From assembly GCA_001939945.1 (NCBI GenBank), contig MOEB01000014.1, positions 1-64,000 on the forward strand: a stretch of DNA of 64,000 nucleotides. Reading direction: 5' to 3'. Numbering within the stretch: the first letter of the stretch is position 1; every line of letters starts with the position of its first letter. This stretch comes from Aerophototrophica crusticola (lineage in GTDB: Bacteria > Pseudomonadota > Alphaproteobacteria > Azospirillales > Azospirillaceae). The position numbers and the translations under genes are program-made. The notes below the pieces were generated by a model that was given only the letters and a program-made list of their open reading frames with translations, made no database searches and was not told the DNA's origin. This document shows positions 33,295 to 42,350 of the stretch, in pieces.

Positions 33295-34542
33295 GTGCTC
33301 TACCAGCTCTACGACATCCAGCATGCCGCCCTGACCCCCCTGCGCCTGATGGCGGAGGCGACGCAGCAGACCTTCCAGAACCCGTTCTTCCCCGGGTCCT
33401 ACACGAAGGTGGGCCGCGCCATGGCCGCGGGGGCGGAGCTGATCGAGCGGACGACACGCCGCTGGGGCAAGCCGGAGTTCGGCCTGAAGACCACGAGGGT
33501 ACATGGCCGCGAGGTGGCGGTGACGGAACAGGTGGTGCTGAACAAGCCCTTCTGCTCCCTGGTGAACTTCGAGCGGGCGGCCCCCCACGACGGCCCCAAG
33601 GTGCTGCTGGTGGCGCCCCTGTCCGGCCACTATGCCACCCTGCTGCGGGGCACGGTCCAGGCCCTGCTGCCGCACCATGACGTGTACATAACCGACTGGG
33701 CGGACGCGAAGCTGGTGCCCCTGGCCCGCGGCCGCTTCGACCTGGAAGACTATATCGACTACATCATCGACTTCCTGCGCCACCTGGGGCCCAACACCCA
33801 CCTGATGGCGGTCTGCCAGCCCGTGGTGCCGGCCCTGGCCGCCACGGCCCTGATGGCCCAGATGGACGACCCGTGCCAGCCCCGCTCCATGACCCTGATG
33901 GGCGGGCCCATCGACACCTCGGCGGCCCCCACCGTGGTGACCCAGCTGGCCGAGACGCGCGACATCGAATGGTTCGAGCGCAACGTCATCACCTCGGTCC
34001 CCGTCTACTACCCCGGCGGGCTGCGCCAGGTGTACCCGGGCTTCATCCAGCTCACCGGCTTCATGTCCATGAACCTGGACCGCCACGTCGGGGAGCACCT
34101 GAAGCTGTTCAAGCACCTGGTCATCGGCGACGGCGACTCCGCGGAATCGCACCGCAAATTCTATGACGAGTACCTGTCGGTCCTGGACCTGACGGCGGAA
34201 TTCTACCTGCAGACCGTCCATGAGGTGTTCCAGAAGCGGTCGCTGGCCACCGGGCAACTGAAATGGCGCGGCCTGACCGTGGACCCGGCCGCCATCGAGA
34301 AGACGGCCCTGCTGACGGTGGAGGGGGAGCTGGACGACATCTCCGCCCCCGGCCAGACTATCGCGGCCCATACCCTGTGCCGCAACATCCCGGAGTCCAA
34401 GAAGCACAACCACATGCAGAAGGGCGTCGGCCACTACGGCATCTTCAACGGCCGCCGCTGGCGGGAGGAGATCGAGCCCAAGGTCCGCGCCTTCATGCGC
34501 ACTTACGACGACCGCGCCCGGACCCGCGCCGCGGCGGAGTGA
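33295..34542 (+). CDS. phaZ: Intracellular polyhydroxyalkanoate depolymerase
   Basis: A 415-residue alpha/beta hydrolase of the intracellular poly(3-hydroxybutyrate) depolymerase family, starting MLYQLYDIQHAALTPLRLMA. Instead of a serine it has a cysteine nucleophile, in HLMAVCQPVVPALAA (Cys174), as in Cupriavidus PhaZ1. The acid and histidine are expected in VEGELDDISAPGQT and GVGHYGIFNGRRW. It degrades native PHB granules in the cytoplasm to mobilise stored carbon. Start is GTG 33295 with a GAGAGGA ribosome site; an upstream open frame lacks one. A terminator hairpin follows at 34573. Confidence 0.93.
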   Translation: MLYQLYDIQHAALTPLRLMAEATQQTFQNPFFPGSYTKVGRAMAAGAELIERTTRRWGKPEFGLKTTRVHGREVAVTEQVVLNKPFCSLVNFERAAPHDGPKVLLVAPLSGHYATLLRGTVQALLPHHDVYITDWADAKLVPLARGRFDLEDYIDYIIDFLRHLGPNTHLMAVCQPVVPALAATALMAQMDDPCQPRSMTLMGGPIDTSAAPTVVTQLAETRDIEWFERNVITSVPVYYPGGLRQVYPGFIQLTGFMSMNLDRHVGEHLKLFKHLVIGDGDSAESHRKFYDEYLSVLDLTAEFYLQTVHEVFQKRSLATGQLKWRGLTVDPAAIEKTALLTVEGELDDISAPGQTIAAHTLCRNIPESKKHNHMQKGVGHYGIFNGRRWREEIEPKVRAFMRTYDDRARTRAAAE

Positions 34543-34572
34543 GCCGGGCTTCCATCAGGCGGACATGAACGG

Positions 34573-34600
34573 GGGCGCGCCGGCCATCGGCGCGCCCTTT
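34573..34600 (+). terminator. Rho-independent-like terminator after phaZ
   Basis: Perfect 10-bp stem GGGCGCGCCG/CGGCGCGCCC (34573-34582 and 34588-34597) with loop GCCAT, followed by TTT, 30 bases after the depolymerase stop. The T-tract is short, as is common at high GC. Confidence 0.6.
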
Positions 34601-34631
34601 GCCGTTCCGGGCCGGCGCATAATCCTGCACG

Positions 34632-34852
34632 TGGACCGGATCAGGGTCCCCGTCCTGCTGGTGCATGGCAAGCTGGACCGCACCGTGCCGCCGATCCAGT
34701 CAACGGAGATGGCCGACGCCCTGCGCGACGCCGGGAAGCCGCATGACCTGCTGCTCATCGAGGGCATGGACCATTCCGGCCGGACCACTGATCAGCGGAC
34801 GCAGGTCTTCCAGGCCCTGGAAACCTTCCTGGCCAGGCATCTGGGAGGATGA
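34632..34852 (+). pseudogene. C-terminal remnant of a prolyl-oligopeptidase-family (S9) hydrolase
   Basis: The frame encodes only the last ~70 residues of an S9 or dipeptidyl-aminopeptidase-type enzyme: VPVLLVHGKLDRTVPPIQS with the catalytic Asp, and LLIEGMDHSGRT with the catalytic His. The nucleophile half and propeller are absent. The open frame formally begins at 34565, but its first residues lie inside the phaZ terminator and match nothing, so the homologous part starts near 34632. It is probably the leftover of a deletion or rearrangement, without its own promoter or ribosome site. It ends eight bases before the convergent transporter gene. Confidence 0.75.
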
Positions 34853-34859
34853 CCGTGCC

Positions 34860-35771
34860 TTACGTGGGGGCCGGGCGCAGGCGGCGGACCAGCCGCCCGT
34901 CCAGCACCGCCAGGCCAGCGAAGACCAGCCCCATGCCGGCGAAGGCGTTCCAGCCCAGCCGCTCGCCCAGCACCAGCGTGCCCAGCAGGATGGCACTGAC
35001 CGGCACCATGAAGGTGACCAGGCTGGCATTGCCCGGCCCCGCCCGCTTCACCACCCGGTAGAACAGCTGGTAGGCCAGGGCGGAGCTGAACACCGCCAGC
35101 GCCAACACCGCCCCCACCGCCGGCAGGCCGGGCGCCAAGGCCCAGGGCCGCTCCAGCGCCAGGGCCAGGGGCACCGACTGGCAGGTGGCGGCCAGCATGG
35201 CGCCGGCCGACGTCACGGTCACCGGCAGGTCGCTGACCTTGCGCGCCCACAGACCGGACAGGCCGTAGCAGAAGCTGGCGCCCAGCACGGCCACGGCACC
35301 CGCGATGCCCCAGCTCGCCCCCGCCATGGCCTTGGGCCCCAGCAGCACACAGACGCCCAGGAAGCCCAGGGCCAAACCCGCCGCCTTGGCCCCGCTGATC
35401 CGCTCCCCCGGCCCGGCCACGCGCAGCACCAACACGGTGAACAGGGGCGTGGTGGCGTTGAGGATGGAGGCGAGGCCGCTGGGGATGTGGTGCTGGCCCC
35501 AGGCGATCAGGCTGAAGGGTACGGTGTTCCCCAGCAGGGCCAGCATGAAGAACTGCCGCCAGCGGTGGAAGGGCAGCGCCTCCCCCGTGGCGCGGGCCAG
35601 GACCAGCAGCAGGCAGGCCGCCAGGAAGACCCGGCCGGCGACGATGGTCAGGGGCGGAAGGTCCTTCACCGCCACGCCCACGAACATGAAAGACCCGCCC
35701 CACAACACCGACAGGGCAGCCAGCATCAGCCAGTCGGCGGGGCGCATGGGCTGTGGGGCTGGGGCGGGCAT
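34860..35771 (-). CDS. EamA/DMT-family inner-membrane transporter
   Basis: A 303-residue protein with ten predicted membrane helices in two EamA repeats. The first repeat has SVLWGGSFMFVGVAVKDLPP and GQHHIPSGLASILNATTPLF; the second has NASLVTFMVPVSAILLGTLV, GERLGWNAFAGMGLVFAGL and a basic C-terminus. DMT transporters export or exchange small metabolites such as amino acids or nucleosides; the substrate cannot be read from sequence. It ends tail-to-tail with the S9 remnant and is followed upstream by the glycerol kinase gene on the same strand. Confidence 0.9.
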   Translation of the reverse strand: MPAPAPQPMRPADWLMLAALSVLWGGSFMFVGVAVKDLPPLTIVAGRVFLAACLLLVLARATGEALPFHRWRQFFMLALLGNTVPFSLIAWGQHHIPSGLASILNATTPLFTVLVLRVAGPGERISGAKAAGLALGFLGVCVLLGPKAMAGASWGIAGAVAVLGASFCYGLSGLWARKVSDLPVTVTSAGAMLAATCQSVPLALALERPWALAPGLPAVGAVLALAVFSSALAYQLFYRVVKRAGPGNASLVTFMVPVSAILLGTLVLGERLGWNAFAGMGLVFAGLAVLDGRLVRRLRPAPT

Positions 35772-35867
35772 GGGGCTGCCTGGGGTGCCGGGACGGACCG
35801 CGACGCTAACCAGTGCCCGGGCAAAGGGTCCACCCGGTTGTTGCGCATCCCGGCAATGCGCGGGTTG

Positions 35868-37364
35868 TCACGCCCCCGTGCTGCGCACCCGCGCCACGGC
35901 CTGCAACCAGCCGGCATAGAGGCGCTGCCGTTCGCGCCCGTCCAGCCGCGGCTCGAACCGCCGCTCCAGCGCCCAGGCGGCGGACAGGTCCGACAGGCCG
36001 CCGAACAGCCCGGCCTGGAGCCCGGCCAGGTAGGCGGCGCCCAGGGCCGTCGTCTCCGTCACGGCCGGGCGCTCCACCGCCACGCCCAGCATGTCCGCCA
36101 GGAACTGCATCAGCCAGTCGTTGCCCACCATGCCGCCATCCACCCGCAGGGCGGCGGGCGGATGCCCGGCGTCGGCGGCCATGGCCTCCGTCAGGTCGCG
36201 GGTCTGGTAGGCCACCGACTCCAGCGCAGCCCGCACCAGATGGGCGATTCCCGTGTCCCGGGTCAGGCCGAACAGCCCGCCGCGGGCGTCCGGGTCCCAA
36301 TAGGGCGCCCCCAGGCCGGTGAAGGCCGGCACCAGGTAGACCCCGCCGGCGTCCTTTATGTCGGTCGCGTAACGTTCGCTGGAGGGCGCGTCCGGGATGA
36401 TCCGCAGCCCGTCCCGCAGCCACTGCACCGCTGCCCCGGCCACGAAGATCGAGCCCTCGATGGCATAGGTCGGCACCCCGCCGAACCGGTAGGCCACCGT
36501 GGTCAGCAAGCGGTTCCGGGACAGTTTCGGTTCCGGCCCGATGTTCAGCAGGGCGAAGCAGCCGGTGCCGTAGGTGCTCTTGGTCATTCCGATATCGAAA
36601 CAGGCTTGCCCGACCGTCGCCGCCTGCTGGTCCCCGGCGATGCCCAGCACCGGCACGGGCCGCCCCAGCAGCGACGCCTCCGCCACCCCGAAATCCGCCG
36701 CGCAGTCCTTCACGTCAGGCAGCAGGGCGCGGGGGATGCGCAGCAGCCGCAGCAATTCATCGTCCCAGTCCTGGGTGTGCAGGTTGAACAGCAGGGTGCG
36801 GCTGGCGTTTGTGGCGTCGGTGGCATGCACCGCGCCGCCGGTCAGCCGGTACAGCAGGAAGCTGTCCACCGTGCCGAAGCACAGTTCCCCCCGCTCGGCC
36901 CGCGCCCGGGCGCCGGGCACTTGGTCCAGCAGCCAGGCCAGCTTGGTGCCGCTGAAATAGGGGTCCACCAGCAGGCCCGTGCGTTCCCGCACCAACGGTT
37001 CCGCCCCCGCCGCCTTCAGCTCACGGCAGGCCGCGGCGGTGCGGCGGTCCTGCCAGACGATGGCGTTGTGAAGCGCCTCCCCCGTTGCCCGGTCCCAGAG
37101 GATGGCCGTCTCCCGCTGGTTGGTGATGCCGATGGCGGCGATGCGGCCCGCGTCCAGGCCCGACGATTCCAGCGCCGTGCGGCAGCAGACCACCGTGTCG
37201 CGCCAGATGTCCTCCGGGTCGTGCTCCACCCAGCCGTCGGCGGGGTAGAACTGGCGCAGTTCCCGCTGGCCCACGGCCACCGGCCGGCCCGCGCGGTCGA
37301 AGATGATGGCCCGGGTGGACGTGGTGCCCTGGTCGATGGCCAGCACATGGTCGGCGACGGCCAT
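35868..37364 (-). CDS. glpK: Glycerol kinase
   Basis: A 498-residue FGGY-family kinase of normal length. It begins with [20 protein letters not shown] (phosphate-binding loop), has [16 protein letters not shown] and AIVWQDRRT typical of GlpK, the glycerol-contact region [15 protein letters not shown], and the C-terminal FGGY-type [12 protein letters not shown] and [19 protein letters not shown]. It phosphorylates glycerol to sn-glycerol-3-phosphate in the cytoplasm. The glpF and glpD genes are not in this window, so it stands apart from a full glp operon. ATG 37364 has a GGGGGAGGGAAGA ribosome site. Confidence 0.96.
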   Translation of the reverse strand: MAVADHVLAIDQGTTSTRAIIFDRAGRPVAVGQRELRQFYPADGWVEHDPEDIWRDTVVCCRTALESSGLDAGRIAAIGITNQRETAILWDRATGEALHNAIVWQDRRTAAACRELKAAGAEPLVRERTGLLVDPYFSGTKLAWLLDQVPGARARAERGELCFGTVDSFLLYRLTGGAVHATDATNASRTLLFNLHTQDWDDELLRLLRIPRALLPDVKDCAADFGVAEASLLGRPVPVLGIAGDQQAATVGQACFDIGMTKSTYGTGCFALLNIGPEPKLSRNRLLTTVAYRFGGVPTYAIEGSIFVAGAAVQWLRDGLRIIPDAPSSERYATDIKDAGGVYLVPAFTGLGAPYWDPDARGGLFGLTRDTGIAHLVRAALESVAYQTRDLTEAMAADAGHPPAALRVDGGMVGNDWLMQFLADMLGVAVERPAVTETTALGAAYLAGLQAGLFGGLSDLSAAWALERRFEPRLDGRERQRLYAGWLQAVARVRSTGA

Positions 37365-37851
37365 GTCTTCCCTCCCCCGCTGTTGGATCTCCTCGGTACC
37401 GGCCCGCAGGGTGGTCCGCCATTGTGACAGCCGTCAAGCCGCACCGACCGGGTTACCATTTCCCCCTTGACGGCACCCCTGGGCAGGCGCACCATCAAGT
37501 CGTCAGCACGGAACAGGAGGATGTCATGCAAGACAGTACCCCTCCCCAGCAGTCCCGGGGCAAGTAGTTGCCCCCATCCCCTGGCGGATGAACAAGTCAG
37601 GAGGCTGCAGCGACCCATGATTTACTGCCAATGCGCCTGACCGGGCGCCCGATGTACCGGTCTTTGACTTGAGACATAGGGCCCGGCCATAGATGCCGGA
37701 CCGGATCGACAGATCCAAACCAGAGCCCCCGGCCGCCCTAGCTGCGGCGGGGGCTCGTCATGTTGCCGGGGCGCCACCCTTCCCCCTCCCGGATCGGCAA
37801 TGCCTTGAAGCGTGGTTGGCAAGGGCCGGGCCGCCCGGCTAGACTCGCCCC
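37365..37851. other. 487-bp intergenic region with a tiny SD-preceded ORF and a stem-loop
   Basis: It holds the glpK leader on the minus strand. On the plus strand a 13-codon ORF (37526-37567, product MQDSTPPQQSRGK) is preceded by a perfect AGGAGG five bases away, and a second AGGAGG lies at 37599-37604. A strong imperfect stem-loop with arms GAGCCCCCG (37723-37731) and CGGGGGCTC (37748-37756) follows. Either a small protein or leader RNA may be made here; no further gene is supported. Confidence 0.4.
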
Positions 37852-38631
37852 ATGTTCTCCTTCCTGAAGCCCAAGCCGAAACCGAAGGCCCCCGCCCGCA
37901 AGGGCACCCGGGCGCCACAGCGGGTGGTCGTGCGCGCCCTTGCCCTGGCGGAGGTACCGGCCCCGCTGGAGGTGCGGTCCAGCCCCCGCGCCCGGCGGAT
38001 GAGCTTGCGGGTCGACGCGGCGCGGGAACTGGTGCGCGTCGTGGTTCCCCCCGGCGTCCCGGACAAGGAGGTGGCGCGCTTCGTCGGCCGCCACCTGGAC
38101 TGGGTGCGGCAGCGCTTGGCAGCATTGCCGCCCCGCCCCGTGCTGGCGGACGGCGCCGTGGTCCCCGTGCTGGGCGTGGATCACACCATCCGCCACGACC
38201 CTGTCGGCCGCACCACGGCCCGCCTGTGCCAGGGCGCCTTGGGCCCGGAGATCGTGGTGGGCGGTGGGGCGGAGTTCCTGGCCCGCCGGGTGACCGACCT
38301 GCTGAAGGCGGAGGCGCGGCGGCAGCTCACCACCCGCGCCAAGGCAAAGGCCGCCCGCATCGGCGCCACCGTCGCCGCCGTGACCGTGCGCGACACCAAG
38401 AGCCGCTGGGGCAGCTGCTCCGCCACCGGCCGCCTGTCCTTCTGCTGGCGGCTGGTCCTGGCGCCGGAGCCGGTGCTGGACTATGTGGTGGCCCATGAGG
38501 TGGCGCACCTGCGGGAGATGAACCATTCCCCCCGCTTCTGGGCCCTGTGCGCCAGCCTGGCCGGCGACGTGGACGGCCCGCGGGACTGGCTGAAGGCCAA
38601 CGGCGCCCGCCTGCACCGATTCGGCGCCTGA
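37852..38631 (+). CDS. YgjP-like zinc metalloprotease (M48/SprT-related, DUF45)
   Basis: A 259-residue cytoplasmic protein with VRDTKSRWGSCSATGRLSF, the YgjP hallmark, and the metal-binding HEVAH at 215-219 followed by LREMNHSPRFW, which supplies the third ligand region. N-terminal residues 1-25 are basic and Pro-rich. The RSSPRARRMSLRVD region is also family-typical. YgjP-like proteins are found in most proteobacteria; their substrates are not known. It is a single gene, convergent with the MgtC-like gene. Confidence 0.9.
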   Translation: MFSFLKPKPKPKAPARKGTRAPQRVVVRALALAEVPAPLEVRSSPRARRMSLRVDAARELVRVVVPPGVPDKEVARFVGRHLDWVRQRLAALPPRPVLADGAVVPVLGVDHTIRHDPVGRTTARLCQGALGPEIVVGGGAEFLARRVTDLLKAEARRQLTTRAKAKAARIGATVAAVTVRDTKSRWGSCSATGRLSFCWRLVLAPEPVLDYVVAHEVAHLREMNHSPRFWALCASLAGDVDGPRDWLKANGARLHRFGA

Positions 38632-38640
38632 CCCCCCGGG

Positions 38641-39120
38641 TCAATCCTCCCCGCCCTCCTGCGGGAACAGGGCGCGGACCAGGTGGCCCAGCAGCAGCAC
38701 CCCATGGGTCAGGATGGCCGTGGCCACGGCGATGCCGTACATCCCGGCGCCGGCCGCCATGCCCAGGGCGGCCGCTGTCCATACCGTGGCGGCGGTGGTC
38801 AGGTTGCGGATCTTGGCCCCCCGCCCCTGGATGATCATCCCGGCGCAGATCAGCCCCACCGCCTGGGCCACCCCTTGGATCACCCGCAGCGGGTCCGGGT
38901 CGCCGGGCTGGCGCGGATGGTCCATGACCCCCGCCATGGCCACCGCCAGCGCGGTCAGGGCGGCGGAGCTGAGGGCTACCAGCCCGTGGGTGCGCAGGCC
39001 GGCCGACTTCCTCTTGATCTCCCGGTCCAGCCCCAGCAACAGGCCGAGCAGCGTCGCCAGGCCCAGGCGCAGGCCCAGATCCTGCCAAGTCAGGGGGGCG
39101 GGGGAGAACAGCTCGGGCAT
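38641..39120 (-). CDS. MgtC/SapB family membrane protein
   Basis: A 159-residue protein with about five membrane helices and the MgtC-family signatures LRLGLATLLGLLLGLDREIK, KSAGLRTHGLVALSSA, GVAQAVGLICAGMIIQ and the loop IRNLTTAATVWTAAALGMAA. MgtC-type proteins modulate magnesium homeostasis, the F-ATPase and virulence in some species; many relatives are uncharacterised. The open frame extends to 39231, but conserved sequence starts after MPELFSPAPL, so I use ATG 39120, although its ribosome site is weak. Confidence 0.9.
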   Translation of the reverse strand: MPELFSPAPLTWQDLGLRLGLATLLGLLLGLDREIKRKSAGLRTHGLVALSSAALTALAVAMAGVMDHPRQPGDPDPLRVIQGVAQAVGLICAGMIIQGRGAKIRNLTTAATVWTAAALGMAAGAGMYGIAVATAILTHGVLLLGHLVRALFPQEGGED

Positions 39121-39283
39121 CGGGACCGGGGGCAAGGCGGGGACCATCCAGGGAACGACGCACCATGCCGCTTGATCCCGGGCCGCCGGCATGGGATGTG
39201 CCGGGGCGCCCCGGACGTACTTTGGTCGCATCCCGCCCCGCCGGCCTGGACAGGGCCGGGCCGGGGCCTACCCTTGCCCTGCC

Positions 39284-40882
39284 ATGACCCGCCCCTTGCT
39301 CCCCGCCCTCGGCGCCCTTTTCCTGCTCAGCCTTCTGGTCGGCCTGCCCGGGGACCCGGGCCGGGTCCTGGGCCCGTCGCACCTGGCCCTGTCGCCGGAC
39401 CTGGCGCTGGCCCTGGCTGCCGCCTGCCTGGCTGGGATGGGCGCCCCCCGGGGCCGGCGCGCCTTGGCCTTGGCCCTGCTGCTCTGGCTGGTGGTGCTGG
39501 TGCGGTTGGCGGACCTGGTGGCGCAGCTCGTCACCGGCCGCCCGTTCGAGCCGGGGTTCGACCTGGTGCTGCTACCCTCCCTCTGGTCGGTGCTCACCGC
39601 CGGGGCGTCCGGGGCGGCCCTTGGCATCGGGCTGCTGGCGGGCCTCGCCCTGCTGTTCCTGGCGGTCTGGTCCGGCGTGCGGGCCACTGGCCGGGTCCTG
39701 GCCGAGCCGCCGGCCCGGCGCCTGGTGCTGCCCGGCCTCGCCACCCTTGCCGTGGTACAGGGCCTGCTGTCCTGGGCCGGGTCGCCCTGGCTGCCTTTCC
39801 ATACCTGGGACAGCGGCATCGCCGCCGTGCTGCGGGACCAGGGGGCACGGCTGGCCCATGCGGCGGACCTGCGCGCCGGCATCGCCCGCGCCCTGGCCCA
39901 GGACCCCGTGGCCGCCATCCCGGCCGACAGCCTGCTGGCGAGCCTTCGCGGCCGGCACGTCATCGTCGTGTGGGTGGAGAGCTATGGCCTGTCCGCCCTG
40001 GCCGACCCGCGCCATGGCCCCACCGTCGCCGCGCGGCTGGAGCGGATGGGCGACACCCTGGCCCAGGCCGGCTTCCACCAAGCCAGCGGACTGGTCGCGT
40101 CCCCCGTGCTGGGCGGGCGGAGCTGGCTGGCACACGGCACCTTCCGCGCCGGCATCCGCCAGGACCAGCCCGCCGCCCAGGGTGCCGTCCTGGCCAGTGG
40201 CCGCCAGGGCTTGGCCCACGCCTTCCGCCGGGCCGGCTGGCATACGGCGGCGGCCATGCCTGGCTTGCTGAACCCCTGGCCGGAGGGGGCGCTGTGGGGT
40301 TTCGACCGGGTGTTGCGGCGCCCGGATTTCCCCTACCCAGGCCCCGCCTTCGGCTGGTCGCCGGTGCCGGACCAGGCGGTGTTGGCCAGCCTTGGCCCCT
40401 TGGGCGCCCTTGGCCATCGCCCCACCTACCTGGAGGTCGTCCTGACCAGCAGCCACGCCCCCTGGACACCCGAGCCGCCCTGGCTGGACGCTGCCGCGGG
40501 CCTGGGCGACGGCAGCGCCTATGCCGACGCCGACCTGACGCCGGACTATGCGGGCATGGCCGGCGCCTATGCCCGCACCCTGGACTACAGCCTGCGCGCC
40601 GTCACCGAGTGGCTGGCCACCACGGCACCCGCCGACTCCCTGGTCCTGGTGCTGGGCGACCACCCGGCCCTGGGCTGGATCGCCGCCCCGCCCGCGGAGA
40701 AGCCCACAGCCGTGCCGCTGCACGTCCTGTCCCGCGACAAGGCCCTGGTGGAAGCCGCCCGCCGCGACTGGGCCCTGTCCCCCGGCCTCCTGCCACCCGC
40801 CACCGCCCCAGCCCTGCCCATGGAGGACATGCTGGAACGGTTCCTGGGGACGTTCAGCGCCCCCGGGACTCCCGCCTCGTAG
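39284..40882 (+). CDS. Membrane-anchored sulfatase/phosphotransferase-like protein
   Basis: A 532-residue protein with four or five N-terminal membrane helices (1-165) and a periplasmic alkaline-phosphatase-superfamily domain. Conserved points are HVIVVWVESYGLSAL, PVLGGRSWLAHGT, EVVLTSSHAPWTP and VLVLGDHPALGW, the GDH metal-binding motif. The layout is that of LtaS/OpgB-type enzymes that transfer polar head groups to lipids or glucans, but many homologues in alphaproteobacteria are uncharacterised. The stop codon lies inside a palindromic repeat shared with pgk on the opposite strand. Confidence 0.75.
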   Translation: MTRPLLPALGALFLLSLLVGLPGDPGRVLGPSHLALSPDLALALAAACLAGMGAPRGRRALALALLLWLVVLVRLADLVAQLVTGRPFEPGFDLVLLPSLWSVLTAGASGAALGIGLLAGLALLFLAVWSGVRATGRVLAEPPARRLVLPGLATLAVVQGLLSWAGSPWLPFHTWDSGIAAVLRDQGARLAHAADLRAGIARALAQDPVAAIPADSLLASLRGRHVIVVWVESYGLSALADPRHGPTVAARLERMGDTLAQAGFHQASGLVASPVLGGRSWLAHGTFRAGIRQDQPAAQGAVLASGRQGLAHAFRRAGWHTAAAMPGLLNPWPEGALWGFDRVLRRPDFPYPGPAFGWSPVPDQAVLASLGPLGALGHRPTYLEVVLTSSHAPWTPEPPWLDAAAGLGDGSAYADADLTPDYAGMAGAYARTLDYSLRAVTEWLATTAPADSLVLVLGDHPALGWIAAPPAEKPTAVPLHVLSRDKALVEAARRDWALSPGLLPPATAPALPMEDMLERFLGTFSAPGTPAS

Positions 40883-40966
40883 GTCGGGGTGAGCCGCACG
40901 GCGAACCCCGACAGCACGAGTCCCTGGCCATATCGTCGGGGTTCCCGTTGGTCACCCCGACCTACG
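40878..40966. repeat. 89-bp palindromic repeat supplying stop codons to two convergent genes
   Basis: Perfect 15-bp outer arms CGTAGGTCGGGGTGA (40878-40892) and TCACCCCGACCTACG (40952-40966), and 10-bp inner arms GAACCCCGAC (40903-40912) and GTCGGGGTTC (40935-40944). The TAG in each outer arm ends the sulfatase-like gene on plus and pgk on minus. It likely works as a bidirectional terminator, and it resembles dispersed REP/BIME-type elements. Confidence 0.8.
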
Positions 40967-42158
40967 CCGACTTCTCCAGTGCCTTGACCCCCGGCAGCTC
41001 CTTGCCTTCCAGCCACTCCAGGAACGCCCCGCCGGCGGTGGAGACGTAGGAGAAGCTGTCGGCCACGCCCGCCTGCTCCAGCGCCGCCACCGTGTCGCCG
41101 CCGCCGGCCACGGACAGCAGGCGGCCCTGCTTGGTCAGCGCGGCGACCAGGCCGGCCACGGCGTTGGTGCCGCTGTCGAACGGCTTGATCTCGAAGGCGC
41201 CCATCGGGCCGTTCCAGACCACGGTCTTGGCGCCCTGCAGCTTGAGGGAGACGAACTCCACCGTGGACGGGCCCACGTCCAGCATCATCTCGTCCTCGGC
41301 GATGTCGCCCACGGCCACCACCCGGTGGGCGGCCCCGGCCTTGAACTCCTTGGCCATCATGCCGTCCTTGGGCAGCAGGATCTCGCAGCCGCTCTCCGCC
41401 GCCTTGGCCATGATGGCGCGGGCCTGCTCGGCCATGTCCTTCTCCGCCAGGGACTTGCCGGTGGCCACCCCTTGCGCGAACAGGAAGGTGTTGGCCATGC
41501 CGCCGCCCAGCACCAGCATGTCCACCTTGGTGACCATGTTCAGCAGCAGGTCCAGCTTGGTGCTGATCTTGGCCCCGCCGACCACGGCCGCCACCGGCCG
41601 CTCCGGGTGGGCCAGGGCCTTGCCCAGGGCCTCCAGCTCCGCCTGCATCAGCCGGCCGGCGCCGCTGGGCAGCAGGTGGGCGATGCCCTCCGTGCTGGCA
41701 TGGGCCCGGTGGGCGCTGGAGAAGGCGTCGTTGATGTACACGTCACCCAGCGCGGCCATCTGCTTCGCCAGCTCCGGGTCGTTCTTTTCCTCGCCCGCGT
41801 GGAAGCGGGTGTTCTCCAGCAGCAGCACGCCGCCGGGCGCCAGCGCGTCCACGGCGGCGCGGGCCTTGTCACCCACGCAGTCCTCCGCGAAGGCCACCGG
41901 CGCCCCCAGCGCCTTCTCCAGGGCCGGGACGACTTGCCGCAGGCTGTTCTTGGTGTCCGGGCCGCCCTTGGGCCGGCCGAAGTGGGACATCACCACCACC
42001 TTGGCGCCCTTGCCGGCGATCTCCGCCAGGGTCGGCACCAGCCGGTCGATGCGGGTGGTGTCGCTGACCTGCCCGTCCTGCACCGGCACGTTCAAGTCCG
42101 CGCGCACCAGCACGGTCTTGCCGGCCACGTCCAGGGTGTCGAGCGTCTTGAAGCGCAT
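40962..42158 (-). CDS. pgk: Phosphoglycerate kinase
   Basis: A 398-residue cytoplasmic glycolytic enzyme converting 1,3-bisphosphoglycerate plus ADP to 3-phosphoglycerate plus ATP. The N-terminus has [18 protein letters not shown], then [14 protein letters not shown], and the C-terminal domain has [28 protein letters not shown] and [16 protein letters not shown], all classic PGK signatures. Start at ATG 42158 gives the usual length; a longer open frame has no support. The neighbours gap and fba are not in the window. It is convergent with the sulfatase-like gene, with its TAG stop set in the palindromic repeat. Confidence 0.97.
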   Translation of the reverse strand: MRFKTLDTLDVAGKTVLVRADLNVPVQDGQVSDTTRIDRLVPTLAEIAGKGAKVVVMSHFGRPKGGPDTKNSLRQVVPALEKALGAPVAFAEDCVGDKARAAVDALAPGGVLLLENTRFHAGEEKNDPELAKQMAALGDVYINDAFSSAHRAHASTEGIAHLLPSGAGRLMQAELEALGKALAHPERPVAAVVGGAKISTKLDLLLNMVTKVDMLVLGGGMANTFLFAQGVATGKSLAEKDMAEQARAIMAKAAESGCEILLPKDGMMAKEFKAGAAHRVVAVGDIAEDEMMLDVGPSTVEFVSLKLQGAKTVVWNGPMGAFEIKPFDSGTNAVAGLVAALTKQGRLLSVAGGGDTVAALEQAGVADSFSYVSTAGGAFLEWLEGKELPGVKALEKSA

Positions 42159-42350
42159 GGTGGTGTTCCCCCGTTTGCAGGTCGTTCGCGGCCCCGGACC
42201 GTCGGTCCCGGCCGATCTTTGGTCGGGGCGCAAGGAAGCACAGGCGCCCCCGCCTTGCAACCGGCCAGGGCGGCGGAACCCCCTTGAAGCCGACGGGTTC
42301 TGACCCAGGATGATCGGGGTAGCCGGACTGGTTCCGGGAGAGGGGTTGGC

